DNA of 64,000 bases from Nitrospira sp. (GTDB lineage: Bacteria > Nitrospirota > Nitrospiria > Nitrospirales > Nitrospiraceae): NCBI GenBank assembly GCA_018242765.1, contig JAFEBH010000021.1, positions 124,001-188,000 on the forward strand. Reading direction: 5' to 3'. The translations under genes and the position numbers were made by a program. How positions within the stretch are numbered: position 1 is the first letter of the stretch; each line of letters begins with the position of its first letter. Below are positions 36,174-45,315 of this stretch, in pieces. The notes below the pieces were generated by a model that saw only the letters and a list, made by a program, of their open reading frames with translations, was not told the DNA's origin and searched no databases.

Positions 36174-36495
36174 ATGTCTCGAGACAATCGACAGCTATTA
36201 CGATTTGCCGTCCAACTGCCATGCACGCTTAACAGCCGCACCTACCGATCAGAAGGAACGATTCTGAATCTCTCGAGACAGGGCTACGCCGTGCTGGCAG
36301 CACAACCGCCAGCAGTTTCGTCCTAGTCTGACGCTGTGGATTGATTTACCGGACAGCACTACGCCTATCGACATTGAGCTTGCTGGAGTTCGGTTGGTTT
36401 CTGAACAACGTTGTGGGCTCGAGTTTATCCAGATCTCCCCAGAGATGCTGAGCCGGTTGGATTCCTTTGTCTTCGTGCTCGAGCACACTCCTTGA
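36174..36495 (+). pseudogene. PilZ-domain gene with a frameshift
   Basis: Divergent from the pilins and convergent with pilB. From the ATG at 36174 the frame gives MSRDNRQLLRFAVQLPCTLN, with the RxxxR motif, and NLSRQG, the [DN]xSxxG motif. Both are c-di-GMP-binding features of PilZ. This frame hits TAG after 50 codons. The PilZ C-terminal half is in another frame: LTLWIDLPDSTTPIDIELAG to a stop at 36495. One indel near 36310-36325 splits the gene. A short open frame immediately upstream (ending TAA two bases before the ATG) is of uncertain value. Either this is a pseudogene or a sequencing error; c-di-GMP control of pili would be expected if intact. Confidence 0.72.
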
Positions 36496-36515
36496 CCACA
36501 CGCCGAAGAGGTCGG

Positions 36516-38342
36516 TTACTTTACAGCCACGGCGCGAACTTGTCGGTACGCTGTCAGTCCCTTCAGTACTTTCTGAATGCCGTCTTGCAATAGAGTGACC
36601 ATCCCTTCCCGCATGGCGACATTTAGAATTTCTGCTGTGCGCGCTCGGCTTTGAATCAGCGTTTTGACCTCTTCTGAGCCGACCAGAAGTTCGTGCAATG
36701 CGACACGCCCTTTAAATCCTGCGTGATTGCAGGCTTCGCAGCCTTTTCCGCGATACAGTTTTAGGTCATCGGAATTGCTGACACCGAGTTTTTCCCAATA
36801 TCTCGCCCCATAGCCCTGCACAAGCTCGTCATATTCCTGTTGGGTCGGACGGTACTCTTCTTTGCACTGGGAACAGATACGTTTACAAAGCCGCATGGCG
36901 AGGACACCCAACATCGCATCCGCAAAGTTAAACGAGTCACATCCCATATCGAGTAACCGTGTCACGGTTTCTACCGCACTATTAGTGTGTAACGTGCTCA
37001 TCACCAGATGGCCGGTGAGCGAGGCTTCAATGGCAGTGTCTGCTGTTTCTTTGTCACGCATCTCTCCAATCATGATGACATCCGGGTCGGCACGGAGGAA
37101 CGCCCGCATCGCTGAGGCGAAGGTAAACCCAATCTTTGGATGCACTTGTACCTGCCGCAGCCCTTCTTGTGTAAGTTCGATGGGATCTTCTGCGGTCCAA
37201 ATTTTTCGCTCATCCGTGTTGATGTGTTTCATCACGGCGTGCAGCGTGGTAGTCTTCCCTGACCCGGTCGGCCCCACGCACAGGAAAATGCCATACGGCT
37301 GTTCTGAGAGCTCTTTCACGGTCTGCAACACACCAGGGGGGAAATCCATGGCTTCCAACGGCATGGTTTCCTTGGCAGTCAAAAGCCGTAACACGACATC
37401 CTCATTGTTTCCCGCCGTCGGGAGGGTTGCTACCCTCACTTCAATTTCACGGTCCTTCGCCAACTTGAAGCGAATCTTCCCATCTTGAGGCTTCCGTCGC
37501 TCGGCAATATCCAAATTGGCCATAATCTTCAAGCGCGAGACGATGGCACGCCGATACGTGGCAGGAATCCGCATGTAGGTAAAGCAGGTTCCATCAACCC
37601 GGAACCGTACGGCGGTTTCTTTACGATCTGCATAGGGCTCAACGTGAACGTCCGAGGCCTCCAGTCGATAGGCCTCCGCGATAATCTGATTGACCAGCCG
37701 GACGATGGCAGAATCGTTTTCGTCGATCTCTCTTCGCTCTAATTCCACATTCCTTTCGATGCTGGCTTCGTCAACCAGTTCTCCAAGGATATCCGTGATT
37801 GAGCCGCCATTCGCTTGACCTGTTGCCACGAGCAGGTATTGTTCGATATCCCGCCGAAGCCCGACCAAAAATCGGATCGTGGTTGCAGGGAATGCCCTCC
37901 GGATATCCACGCCTTTCTCTAAATCATGCGGGTCATTAATGAGAATGTCGAGCACGGTACCCTGACGTTTCAACGGAATCCATGCGTTCCTCCTGAGATA
38001 ATCGAAGCTCAGGTTTTTCAAGAGTTCCGGATCAATGATCGTCCGTTCGTCGTACGGAACATAGGGACACTGATAGAACTCACTCAGCGCTTGGCCGAGT
38101 GCCGACTTCGGGACACGATATGTATCGATCAGGACAGTCTCCAGATCGATTTCTCGCGAAAGCGACTCTTCTACTGCCGCATCCAATTCGACCGGACCGA
38201 CGAGCTCCCGATAGGCGATACAATCCAGGAGACTCCTCTCCATGGCCTTTTTTCTTGGGGCCTTGCTTATCTGGGGTCTTTTCAGGCTCGCAACGGAAAG
38301 GATTTCTTGCTTATTCTGTGGACCAGTGGCTTGTGCAATCAT
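36516..38342 (-). CDS. pilB: Type IV pilus extension ATPase PilB
   Basis: 608 residues of the GspE/PilB family. The N-terminal T2SSE_N-type region is followed by the catalytic domain: VGPTGSGKTTTLHAVMKHIN (Walker A), Asp box residues around EDPIELTQEGL, Walker B DPDVIMIGEMRD, and His box. Two zinc-type cysteine pairs follow (CKRICSQCKEE; GKGCEACNHAGFKGR). It powers pilin polymerisation at the inner membrane. The ATG at 38342 has GGAAGAG upstream. It closes the second pilin set. Confidence 0.96.
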   Translation of the reverse strand: MIAQATGPQNKQEILSVASLKRPQISKAPRKKAMERSLLDCIAYRELVGPVELDAAVEESLSREIDLETVLIDTYRVPKSALGQALSEFYQCPYVPYDERTIIDPELLKNLSFDYLRRNAWIPLKRQGTVLDILINDPHDLEKGVDIRRAFPATTIRFLVGLRRDIEQYLLVATGQANGGSITDILGELVDEASIERNVELERREIDENDSAIVRLVNQIIAEAYRLEASDVHVEPYADRKETAVRFRVDGTCFTYMRIPATYRRAIVSRLKIMANLDIAERRKPQDGKIRFKLAKDREIEVRVATLPTAGNNEDVVLRLLTAKETMPLEAMDFPPGVLQTVKELSEQPYGIFLCVGPTGSGKTTTLHAVMKHINTDERKIWTAEDPIELTQEGLRQVQVHPKIGFTFASAMRAFLRADPDVIMIGEMRDKETADTAIEASLTGHLVMSTLHTNSAVETVTRLLDMGCDSFNFADAMLGVLAMRLCKRICSQCKEEYRPTQQEYDELVQGYGARYWEKLGVSNSDDLKLYRGKGCEACNHAGFKGRVALHELLVGSEEVKTLIQSRARTAEILNVAMREGMVTLLQDGIQKVLKGLTAYRQVRAVAVK

Positions 38343-38418
38343 TGTAACTCTTCCTTGTTCCTCGATAGCTAGAATGTGTTTTTGGATTCGTTATGGAAAA
38401 GGAGCGCACTTTGGCCGA

Positions 38419-39888
38419 TCAATATTTGGCCACCCATGTGCCTGGAGCGCGATAGACGACAGGCAAACCACGAAACCACCCTTGTCCGAGATCATGGGCG
38501 TACCAGACTTCGAGGGTTCCCCGTGATTCTGTTGCCAAAATCGTCCCACCGACGACCACCGCGCCATACACCTTCGCCTTTCCTGTCACTGTGATATTGC
38601 CGGTGGCATAGAGCACACCGTTGAGCTGAATCCCTGAGAGCTGAACGGGCGTTCGAACGCCAGTGCTCTCTGGATCAGTCCGCGGAGGACTCAGCGCCTT
38701 GATGGTAGCCCCCGATCCACTGGGATTGAGGTGGATATGTCCCTGCATCACGACCGTACCTTCAAGATAGGGGGCCTGTATTCGAAGAACGCCGAGATTG
38801 TCCGTGCGCGGCGGCAATTGGTCGAGGGTATCAATGAAGATCAACCCTTGTTGATCACCCGGTATCTGCGACTTCAACACCTCATCTGGAGACAGTCCTC
38901 GTCCCGGCTCAACCATGCCTTGGGGATATAACAACCCCTCTCGGTCAATTGCGAAGTAGCGCCCGAAACGTTTCGCCATGCGCTTCAGATCTTCATAGGT
39001 CCATTGATCCAGCCGGACGCCCGGAATCGGCGATTGACTTTCATGAAGATTGGATGGAAGTCCCGGTGCCTGCTCCGGAGCAGGTTGCGTCACCAGAACC
39101 GGTCCCCCGATCCACGCCTCCACCCAGCGGTCTTCGCGCTGAGCCGTCTCGTCATAGCTCTGCGCTGTTACTGGCGCCATCAGGCTCTTGGTCGGAATAT
39201 CATCCTGGTGACTGAGGACGAGGGTTTCCCCCACACGCAAATCCCCCCAATGAACTCTGACCGGCGATTCATTCCCCTGCCGGAATTCCCCCAGATGTCC
39301 TGTCACCTGCACTGCGGCCGTCAAGGGCCGAAGGTTCAGCGCACCCAACTGGGCCACGACCGACTGTCTGACCGGTGGCGTCGCGTGGGTCACAATCGTG
39401 GCCTCGATGGTACACAGCAGGCCTGGATTCGATGGTGCATAGACCTTGAGCTCTTCAACCTGCCCTAAATGGCGCATGGCGCGAAACACCCCGACCTCCG
39501 GATCATTCAAGAGTCGCTCGTCCGTCTGGTTACCTGCCAGAAGCGTGACATCTGGCCGGTCACTCGTCCCGACAAACTGAGAACGGCCATTGGGGTCAAA
39601 GAACGACGGGCCTCCTTGGACATCGCGATGTCTTCTCTCACGGAAGATCCCCAGCCGTGAGTCACGAGCCGTTGACTGTGGGTCATGAAACCAGGCAACC
39701 GCCAGTTCACCTGCCGCATCCGCAAGCTGCTGAGCGACAGCCGCCTCATTTCCAGCACGAGCACTTACGATCTCCTGCCCGGATAGATTGAGGAGCGTTG
39801 AGGCCAGGAGCGACAGGAGCAGAACGATAATCATCGTGCCAAGCAGCGCGATCCCTTGCTGATTTCCTGTGAAAGTCCGGTACGACAT
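38419..39888 (-). CDS. PilX-like pilus assembly protein (second set)
   Basis: 489 residues. The N-terminal prepilin-like helix reads NQQGIALLGTMIIVLLLSLL, then NEAAVAQQLADAAGELAVAW, as in PilX/GspK-type minor pilins. The large C-terminal region (about 400 residues) shows no known motif. It lies between pilW-like and pilB genes. It is more than twice the usual PilX length; GspK-like or a lineage-specific long form are alternatives. Confidence 0.75.
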   Translation of the reverse strand: MSYRTFTGNQQGIALLGTMIIVLLLSLLASTLLNLSGQEIVSARAGNEAAVAQQLADAAGELAVAWFHDPQSTARDSRLGIFRERRHRDVQGGPSFFDPNGRSQFVGTSDRPDVTLLAGNQTDERLLNDPEVGVFRAMRHLGQVEELKVYAPSNPGLLCTIEATIVTHATPPVRQSVVAQLGALNLRPLTAAVQVTGHLGEFRQGNESPVRVHWGDLRVGETLVLSHQDDIPTKSLMAPVTAQSYDETAQREDRWVEAWIGGPVLVTQPAPEQAPGLPSNLHESQSPIPGVRLDQWTYEDLKRMAKRFGRYFAIDREGLLYPQGMVEPGRGLSPDEVLKSQIPGDQQGLIFIDTLDQLPPRTDNLGVLRIQAPYLEGTVVMQGHIHLNPSGSGATIKALSPPRTDPESTGVRTPVQLSGIQLNGVLYATGNITVTGKAKVYGAVVVGGTILATESRGTLEVWYAHDLGQGWFRGLPVVYRAPGTWVAKY

Positions 39889-39903
39889 GGTGTGATTCCT
39901 CGC

Positions 39904-40662
39904 TTATGATTGAATAGAGACATCCCGCAGCATCTTGTGACGGGATTGTTCGGATTGAATCTCTACAACGATCCGCTTCATGTGGGATATTGTGTCCGCT
40001 CTTTTCCCCGTCTCGTCCCAATACGAGAGCCGGAGGTTCTGAAGCCCACCGATCACCACACTGGCCCCTCCATCGACCATACGCATCAGCTGCAAGGTTC
40101 CGGTTTCATCACGTTTGGCGTAGTACAGGACCCGATTGCGAACCTCCACGGATACTCCCGCCGAGAAAGTCGATTCGACCGGTTCCATCAATGTCAGCTG
40201 ATTCCGTTGGCCTGCCCGCGCAAGCCGGTGTGACTCGCATTGTGTCGAGCTGCAAATCATGATGGTCTTCCCTGCATCCCACCCGCTGCCATTCTGCACG
40301 GCGATCACTGACTGACCTGGCAGAAGCGTACCCGTCGTATTGGTCCGAAAGGCGCCGAGATTCGCATAGAAGAGAATCCGATCTGGATCTGCAGTTTGAA
40401 TCGTTTCGGCCGTCGCAAGTCGAACTTCCTGCTCAAACACCTCTAGACCAACTCGCATATCTTGCTGCTGTCTCACTACCGTGAAATGTTTGTCCGCATG
40501 GGTTTTCGCCACGGTGAAGATGTCCAGAGTGGCGGCCAGCACTGCGGCGCCCATGGACAAACTGAGCATCAGCTCGATCAGCGTGAGCCCGGACTGACCC
40601 GGGAATAACCCAGGAAGAGGTGGTTGCTGAACTTGTCTACAAAGAGCGTTGCTGCGATTCAT
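39904..40662 (-). CDS. PilW-like minor pilin (second set)
   Basis: 252 residues with a type III signal peptide (GQSGLTLIELMLSLSMGAAV), a helix, and a PilW-type domain with QQDMRVGLEVFEQEVRLATA. Start ATG at 40662 overlaps the upstream pilV-like stop (ATGA). It is a paralogue of the PilW in the first set (33715-34851) but shares little beyond the N-terminus and general layout. Confidence 0.88.
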   Translation of the reverse strand: MNRSNALCRQVQQPPLPGLFPGQSGLTLIELMLSLSMGAAVLAATLDIFTVAKTHADKHFTVVRQQQDMRVGLEVFEQEVRLATAETIQTADPDRILFYANLGAFRTNTTGTLLPGQSVIAVQNGSGWDAGKTIMICSSTQCESHRLARAGQRNQLTLMEPVESTFSAGVSVEVRNRVLYYAKRDETGTLQLMRMVDGGASVVIGGLQNLRLSYWDETGKRADTISHMKRIVVEIQSEQSRHKMLRDVSIQS

Positions 40663-41144
40663 GGTTGCCCCACATAGTTGGGATTCGCCCGCATTGTTGC
40701 CATTTGAACCTCCCGCTTCTCCTTGTTCCGTCCCAGATAGGTCGCCATTGCCCGAATTCTCACCATACTGGTCGCACTCAAGGGTCCTGGGTGATCCGTC
40801 TCGATCGTCCAGACCACGGTGATTCCATTTTGCTCATACATGGCGCTATAGATGCCATCGCCTGGCGTAACGTCGATGCCTGTGCCGTCATCAGTCATAT
40901 GGATTTCAGCCACACCATCTCGATCAAGATCGTCCTCCAGCAGCAACTGCCACCGAACTGAGCGCTTCGCTTCCACCCGTCCCTGCACGAACTCCAGCGC
41001 CCGACTGTTCACCGCACCCTGCTGTGCATATCGCGCGGAGATTTCCACCGCACCCAGGGTCCCCATCAGGGCAATGCCGGAGATCATCATCGCCACCATG
41101 ACTTCCACCAAACTGATGCCGTTATTGTTCATCAGCCGTCTCAT
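40659..41144 (-). CDS. PilV-like minor pilin (second set)
   Basis: 161 residues. The prepilin motif is NNNGISLVEVMVAMMISGIA, with cleavage after the Gly. The globular domain contains calcium-loop-like DDLDRDGVAEIHMTDDGTGI. Its ATG overlaps the fimT-like stop and its stop overlaps the pilW-like start, so the three are translationally coupled. Probably a tip-complex minor pilin or a pseudopilin. Confidence 0.88.
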   Translation of the reverse strand: MRRLMNNNGISLVEVMVAMMISGIALMGTLGAVEISARYAQQGAVNSRALEFVQGRVEAKRSVRWQLLLEDDLDRDGVAEIHMTDDGTGIDVTPGDGIYSAMYEQNGITVVWTIETDHPGPLSATSMVRIRAMATYLGRNKEKREVQMATMRANPNYVGQP

Positions 41145-41572
41145 AAAATGGATACCCGCCCTGTGATACTCACGGTCAGTTTCTGGCTCTGACCCTCTTG
41201 GCTCCGGAGCTGGACCGTCGTGGCCGTGGCAGACCGCCCGCTTGGGTGAAACAGGATTTCTGGTCCTGCGCTTGGCTCTTCGATCACAAGATGTTTGTCG
41301 CTGTAATGATAGACATGATGCGTAAGTCCGCTCAGGACGAACTGGGTGACAAGCTCCCGCCGGTCCAGGTCGACGAGAATACGCACGCGATCGCGGTTGG
41401 TGAGGGCCAGTTGTTTGGCTAGGCGCAGTTCCGAAGCGATCTCCTCGGCGGCACAGCGAAGCTGAGTCCGAGAGTTGAGGGTCATGAAGTTAGGCAGGGC
41501 CATGCTCGCTACGATGGCCACGATACCGACAACGACTAGGAGTTCAGTTAACGTCTTCCCGTCTTGCGTCAT
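41141..41572 (-). CDS. FimT/GspH-like minor pilin (second set)
   Basis: 143 residues with a very short leader (MTQDG) before KTLTELLVVVGIVAIVAS. The cleavage Gly is followed by Lys instead of the usual Phe, an unusual +1 residue, while Glu at +5 is kept. The domain matches GspH/FimT (NSRTQLRCAAEEIASELRLA). The 287 bases between this start and the prepilin peptidase gene show no gene and should hold a promoter. Confidence 0.88.
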   Translation of the reverse strand: MTQDGKTLTELLVVVGIVAIVASMALPNFMTLNSRTQLRCAAEEIASELRLAKQLALTNRDRVRILVDLDRRELVTQFVLSGLTHHVYHYSDKHLVIEEPSAGPEILFHPSGRSATATTVQLRSQEGQSQKLTVSITGRVSIL

Positions 41573-41859
41573 GTCCTTCTTTCCCCTTCTCTGCGTGATC
41601 GACTGGCGCAGTGGTATCTCAAGACTCGTGCCGTTTTGAAATCATCTCGCAGGGGGGATCGTTTTGAGTAGAACCGTGTGAATGGACGTGATGGAAACCG
41701 CTGATGAAATAAGAGAAACCTCAGCCTCAGGCAGATTAAGCAGGGGCGAATCACGGCAGAGTGGGATTGACAGGAAGGACGAGAACCACTAAACAAAAGA
41801 GATACAGTTCATGACAGAAAGGATACAGCTGGTCAGGCTGAAATCGGCCGCCAGAGCCA

Positions 41860-42645
41860 TTATCCAGCCAACAGGCCTTGATACCAATCCAGAAGTGACT
41901 GCCCAAAGAAGAGTGAGACCAGGGCGCCACAGACAAGAAACGGCCCAAAGGGGATGTAGTCTTCCCGCCTCATCACCTTTGCAGCGATGAGAGTAACGCC
42001 GACGACCGAGCCCAGGAACGATCCCAGCATAATCGTCATGACAGCCGGTTTCCACCCCAGAAAGGCTCCGACCATGGCAAGCAGCTTGATGTCTCCCCCA
42101 CCCATTCCCTCTTTGCCGAAGAGATAGGGACTGGCCCAAGCGAGCAGCCATAGAATTCCCCCGCCAACGAGCAACCCGATGATCCCATTGACAAGCCCGA
42201 GCGGCAGAATCGTACCCGCACTGATCAAACCGATCACAATCCCTGGGAATGTAATCGCATTCGGGATGATTTTATGGGAGAGGTCAGTTCCCGCCACGAC
42301 CAGGAGGGCGGAATAGAGCCCCCAATAGACCACGGTGCTCCAGGTGAGCCCAAAAAACCATAAGATGCTCACATACCCGAGACTGTTCAGTATTTCCACC
42401 GCCGGATATTGCAATGGAATGTGTACCCCACAATGGCGGCAACGTCCGGCCAATGCCACATAACTCAGGATGGGGATATTGTCATACCACGCAATGGCCT
42501 GCGAGCACGTCGGGCAATGTGATCCAGGCCAAGCCACGGACTCACACCTCGGCAAACGATAAATGCATACGTTGAGGAAGCTTCCCACCACGGCGCCGAA
42601 AAACCCACTACAGAGCAGCAGGAAGAAGTCATGACCGTCATGCAT
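41860..42645 (-). CDS. pilD: Prepilin peptidase / N-methyltransferase PilD
   Basis: 261 residues. The N-terminal methylase region holds the cysteine pairs C44/C47 and C69/C72 (CPTC, CRHC). The two catalytic aspartates are D121 in GTDLSHKIIPN and D185 in GMGGGDIKLLA. About eight membrane helices. It cleaves and N-methylates type IV prepilins, so it would process the nine minor and major pilins of the window and those elsewhere. Placed first in its pilin set, about 290 bases upstream of the fimT-like gene. Confidence 0.96.
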   Translation of the reverse strand: MHDGHDFFLLLCSGFFGAVVGSFLNVCIYRLPRCESVAWPGSHCPTCSQAIAWYDNIPILSYVALAGRCRHCGVHIPLQYPAVEILNSLGYVSILWFFGLTWSTVVYWGLYSALLVVAGTDLSHKIIPNAITFPGIVIGLISAGTILPLGLVNGIIGLLVGGGILWLLAWASPYLFGKEGMGGGDIKLLAMVGAFLGWKPAVMTIMLGSFLGSVVGVTLIAAKVMRREDYIPFGPFLVCGALVSLFFGQSLLDWYQGLLAG

Positions 42646-42801
42646 AATTGCCCAGAGTTCTTTCCCTACCTAGCAACCCTACTAGGGCCGAATTGCCTTT
42701 CTTTACTTTTAGAGATAAACGCCCCATAATCGCCGCCGCCTGAAGACGATTGCCTTCGAGTATACCTGAAACTGCTTACGATCAAAGGAGAACTCAACAT
42801 C

Positions 42802-43080
42802 ATGGCCAAGACAAGTGCTAAGACTCGCCCTCGGAAATCTCTTGCCGACCTTCAACCTCCGCCACGTCCGCGCCGACCAGAATCGCTGACCTCGCGGGAA
42901 CAGGAAATTCTGGAGTTGATTTGGGCTGGGTTTAAGAACAAGGAAATCGGGCAGCGGCTGAAGATCAGTGTGAAGACAGTCGAAGCCCATCGTGCCAATA
43001 TGATGAAGAAGATGCGCGTGTCCAACACGGCTCAACTACTGAAGACGGCTATCCAGGGGGGGGCGCTCCGAGTCCGTTGA
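42802..43080 (+). CDS. LuxR-type HTH regulator without receiver domain
   Basis: 92 residues. A basic, Pro-rich N-terminus (about 28 residues) precedes a LuxR/GerE helix-turn-helix: LTSREQEILELIWAGFKNKE then KISVKTVEAHRANMMKKMRV. No receiver or signal-binding domain is present, so it would be a DNA-binding-only regulator. The ATG has GGAG eleven bases upstream. Its 3' end overlaps the rlmB coding region (opposite strand) by 45 bases. It is divergent from pilD, 156 bases away, so it might regulate that gene; this is conjecture. Confidence 0.88.
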   Translation: MAKTSAKTRPRKSLADLQPPPRPRRPESLTSREQEILELIWAGFKNKEIGQRLKISVKTVEAHRANMMKKMRVSNTAQLLKTAIQGGALRVR

Positions 43081-43857
43081 ACTGCCTGCCCTGTGGTTGG
43101 GCCGCCCACGTTGTCGCACTACCTCGTACAAGACAATTGCCGCAGCCGCTGACACATTCAGGGATTGGACGTTGCCCCGGAGCGGGATACGAACACATTC
43201 GTCACAGTGTTGGACCACGCCGGATCGAATGCCTGCCCCCTCGGCCCCCAGTACGAATCCGACTGGTCCGCGATAGTCAATGTCCGTATGGATCTTCTGA
43301 GCTGACGGGGTAACCCCGTAGATCCACACGCCGGCTGCCTTCAGGGACTCAAGGAGTCTGCTGAGGTTCGTCACCCGCGCCACTGCCATATGGTCAATCG
43401 CCCCAGCAGACGCTTTGGCGACCACAGAGGTCAACCCAACGGCCCTTCGTTCCGGGATAAAGACACCATGCGCACCAGCGCCCTCCGCCGTCCGAAGAAC
43501 AGCGCCGAGGTTGTGTGGGTCTTCGACGCCGTCCAGGATCACCAACAACGGCGGCTCTTGCCGTTGGACCGCACGATCCAGAATCTCTTCTTGAGTCTGA
43601 TAGGCTTTAGCCGCAGCAAAGGCCACGACACCTTGATGCTTGCCATTGGGAACCAGACGATCCAGTGAGCTGAGAGGCTGGATATGAACGGGAACCCGGC
43701 GCGATCGGGCTAATTGGACAAGATCCGTGAACTGTTTGTCGGGCCGAAGAACAAATACCCGCTGGAGAGGCCTCCCTCCGGCTTTCAGCGCTTCCCTGAC
43801 GGCATGCAGGCCATAGAGAATATCTTGGGTGTTAGCGCTTCCATCGGCTGGTGCCAT
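43036..43857 (-). CDS. rlmB: 23S rRNA (guanosine-2'-O-)-methyltransferase RlmB / TrmH family
   Basis: 273 residues of the SpoU family. The N-terminal substrate-binding region (ILYGLHAVREALKAGGRPLQ) is followed by the knotted SPOUT domain: VILDGVEDPHNLGAVLRTAE, GFVLGAEGAGI, and VRIPLRGNVQSLNVSAAAAI. RlmB modifies G2251 of 23S rRNA; a TrmH-like tRNA target is the alternative. Its start overlaps the cysS stop by 26 bases. The last 15 codons are antisense to the LuxR-type gene. Confidence 0.94.
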   Translation of the reverse strand: MAPADGSANTQDILYGLHAVREALKAGGRPLQRVFVLRPDKQFTDLVQLARSRRVPVHIQPLSSLDRLVPNGKHQGVVAFAAAKAYQTQEEILDRAVQRQEPPLLVILDGVEDPHNLGAVLRTAEGAGAHGVFIPERRAVGLTSVVAKASAGAIDHMAVARVTNLSRLLESLKAAGVWIYGVTPSAQKIHTDIDYRGPVGFVLGAEGAGIRSGVVQHCDECVRIPLRGNVQSLNVSAAAAIVLYEVVRQRGRPNHRAGSSTDSERPPLDSRLQ

Positions 43858-45310
43858 CGGGCTTGTCCTCGATGATAATGCCGTGATCGGCTAGCGATTG
43901 CCGAATTTCATCAGCCCGCTTGAACTGTTTTTTCCCACGTGCTTCGTTTCTCTCCCGCAACAAACCTTCTATTTCATGATCAGAGAGTCCGGACTTCTTC
44001 ACACCTATCGGCAATGCCTTGTCGGTCTCTTGGGCTTGCCCGATTGGTACAACAATCGAACCAAATTGCCATTTGTCCGACTGGAAGAGTCCGAAGATAT
44101 TCCCGAGGGAACGAAACTCCTGTCTGACCTGTTTTCGACCTTCGCTCGATAGACCTGTTTCCGTTAATTTATTCACATCGCTTCGCAACCCTTGTAGCGC
44201 GGCAATTGCCACGGGCGTATTGAGGTTATCGTCCATGGCGGCCCTGAACGCAACTCTGCAACGATCTAGTGCCTGGCTCAAACTCTGATCCGGCGTCGTA
44301 TGTCCACCTGGCTCAGCTAGTCGCCCAAAGAGATCATAGAAGCCATTCAAAGCGTTTTTCGCCTCTTTCAAGGCTTGATCGGAAAAATCCAGTGGTCCGT
44401 GGTAATGGGTCGAAAGGAGAAAGTATCGAAGCATCTCTCCCGTCACTTCCTCCGACCATTCTGACTTCTCAAAGATCTCCCGGATCGTGAAAAAATTTCT
44501 AAGCGACTTCGACATCTTCTCTTTGTTGATCTGTACAAACCCGTTGTGCACCCAATAGCGTGCAAACTCTTTTCCAGTCGCGCCGCAGGATTGAGCAATT
44601 TCATTCTCATGGTGCGGGAAAATGAGATCCATTCCGCCGCCATGGATGTCGAACGTTTCACCGAGATGCCGGATCGACATAGCCGAACATTCGATATGCC
44701 AGCCTGGACGACCAGGTCCCCAGGGACTTTCCCAGGCGGGCTCACCTGGCTTACTACTCTTCCACAAGGCAAAATCCATCGGGTGACGCTTCCGCTCATC
44801 TACGTCTACCCGCGCACCGGCTTGTAAGTCCTCGAGTCGTCGTTTTGACAGTCGTCCGTACTCCGGATATTTCGCAACTTCAAAATACACATCTCCGCCC
44901 ACGATATAGGCTAACCCCTTGTCGACTAATTGCTCCGTGAGCTGAATAATGTCGACAATATGTTCCGTGGCCTTTGGCTCTTCCGTCGCCACACGGATTC
45001 CCAGTCTACCCATATCCTCGTGGTAGGCCTGAATGTATTTGGCCGTCACGACATCACAAGACACACCCTGTTCGTTGGCCCGCTTGATGATCTTGTCATC
45101 CACATCCGTGAAATTCTTCACAAAGGTTACGGCATAGCCGCAAGATTCCAAGTGCCGACGAAGCACGTCAAAGACCAATGCGCTGCGCGCATGACCGATG
45201 TGGCAATAGTCATAGACCGTCACTCCGCAGACGTACATACGGACCTTGTTCGGATCTATCGGCTCGAAGACTTCTTGCCGGCCGGTCAGAGTATTGAAGA
45301 GCTTGAGCAT
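43832..45310 (-). CDS. cysS: Cysteinyl-tRNA synthetase
   Basis: 492 residues of class I. HIGH motif at residues 37-40 (CHIGHARSALVFDV) and KMSKS at 265-269 (INKEKMSKSLRNFF). The zinc-binding residues are the usual Cys28, Cys209, His234 and Glu238 region (FPHHENEIAQ). The C-terminal helical anticodon-binding domain is complete. The start lies 5 bases after the dedA stop, and the stop overlaps the rlmB start by 26 bases. Confidence 0.97.
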   Translation of the reverse strand: MLKLFNTLTGRQEVFEPIDPNKVRMYVCGVTVYDYCHIGHARSALVFDVLRRHLESCGYAVTFVKNFTDVDDKIIKRANEQGVSCDVVTAKYIQAYHEDMGRLGIRVATEEPKATEHIVDIIQLTEQLVDKGLAYIVGGDVYFEVAKYPEYGRLSKRRLEDLQAGARVDVDERKRHPMDFALWKSSKPGEPAWESPWGPGRPGWHIECSAMSIRHLGETFDIHGGGMDLIFPHHENEIAQSCGATGKEFARYWVHNGFVQINKEKMSKSLRNFFTIREIFEKSEWSEEVTGEMLRYFLLSTHYHGPLDFSDQALKEAKNALNGFYDLFGRLAEPGGHTTPDQSLSQALDRCRVAFRAAMDDNLNTPVAIAALQGLRSDVNKLTETGLSSEGRKQVRQEFRSLGNIFGLFQSDKWQFGSIVVPIGQAQETDKALPIGVKKSGLSDHEIEGLLRERNEARGKKQFKRADEIRQSLADHGIIIEDKPDGTSRWKR

Positions 45311-45315
45311 GAGGG

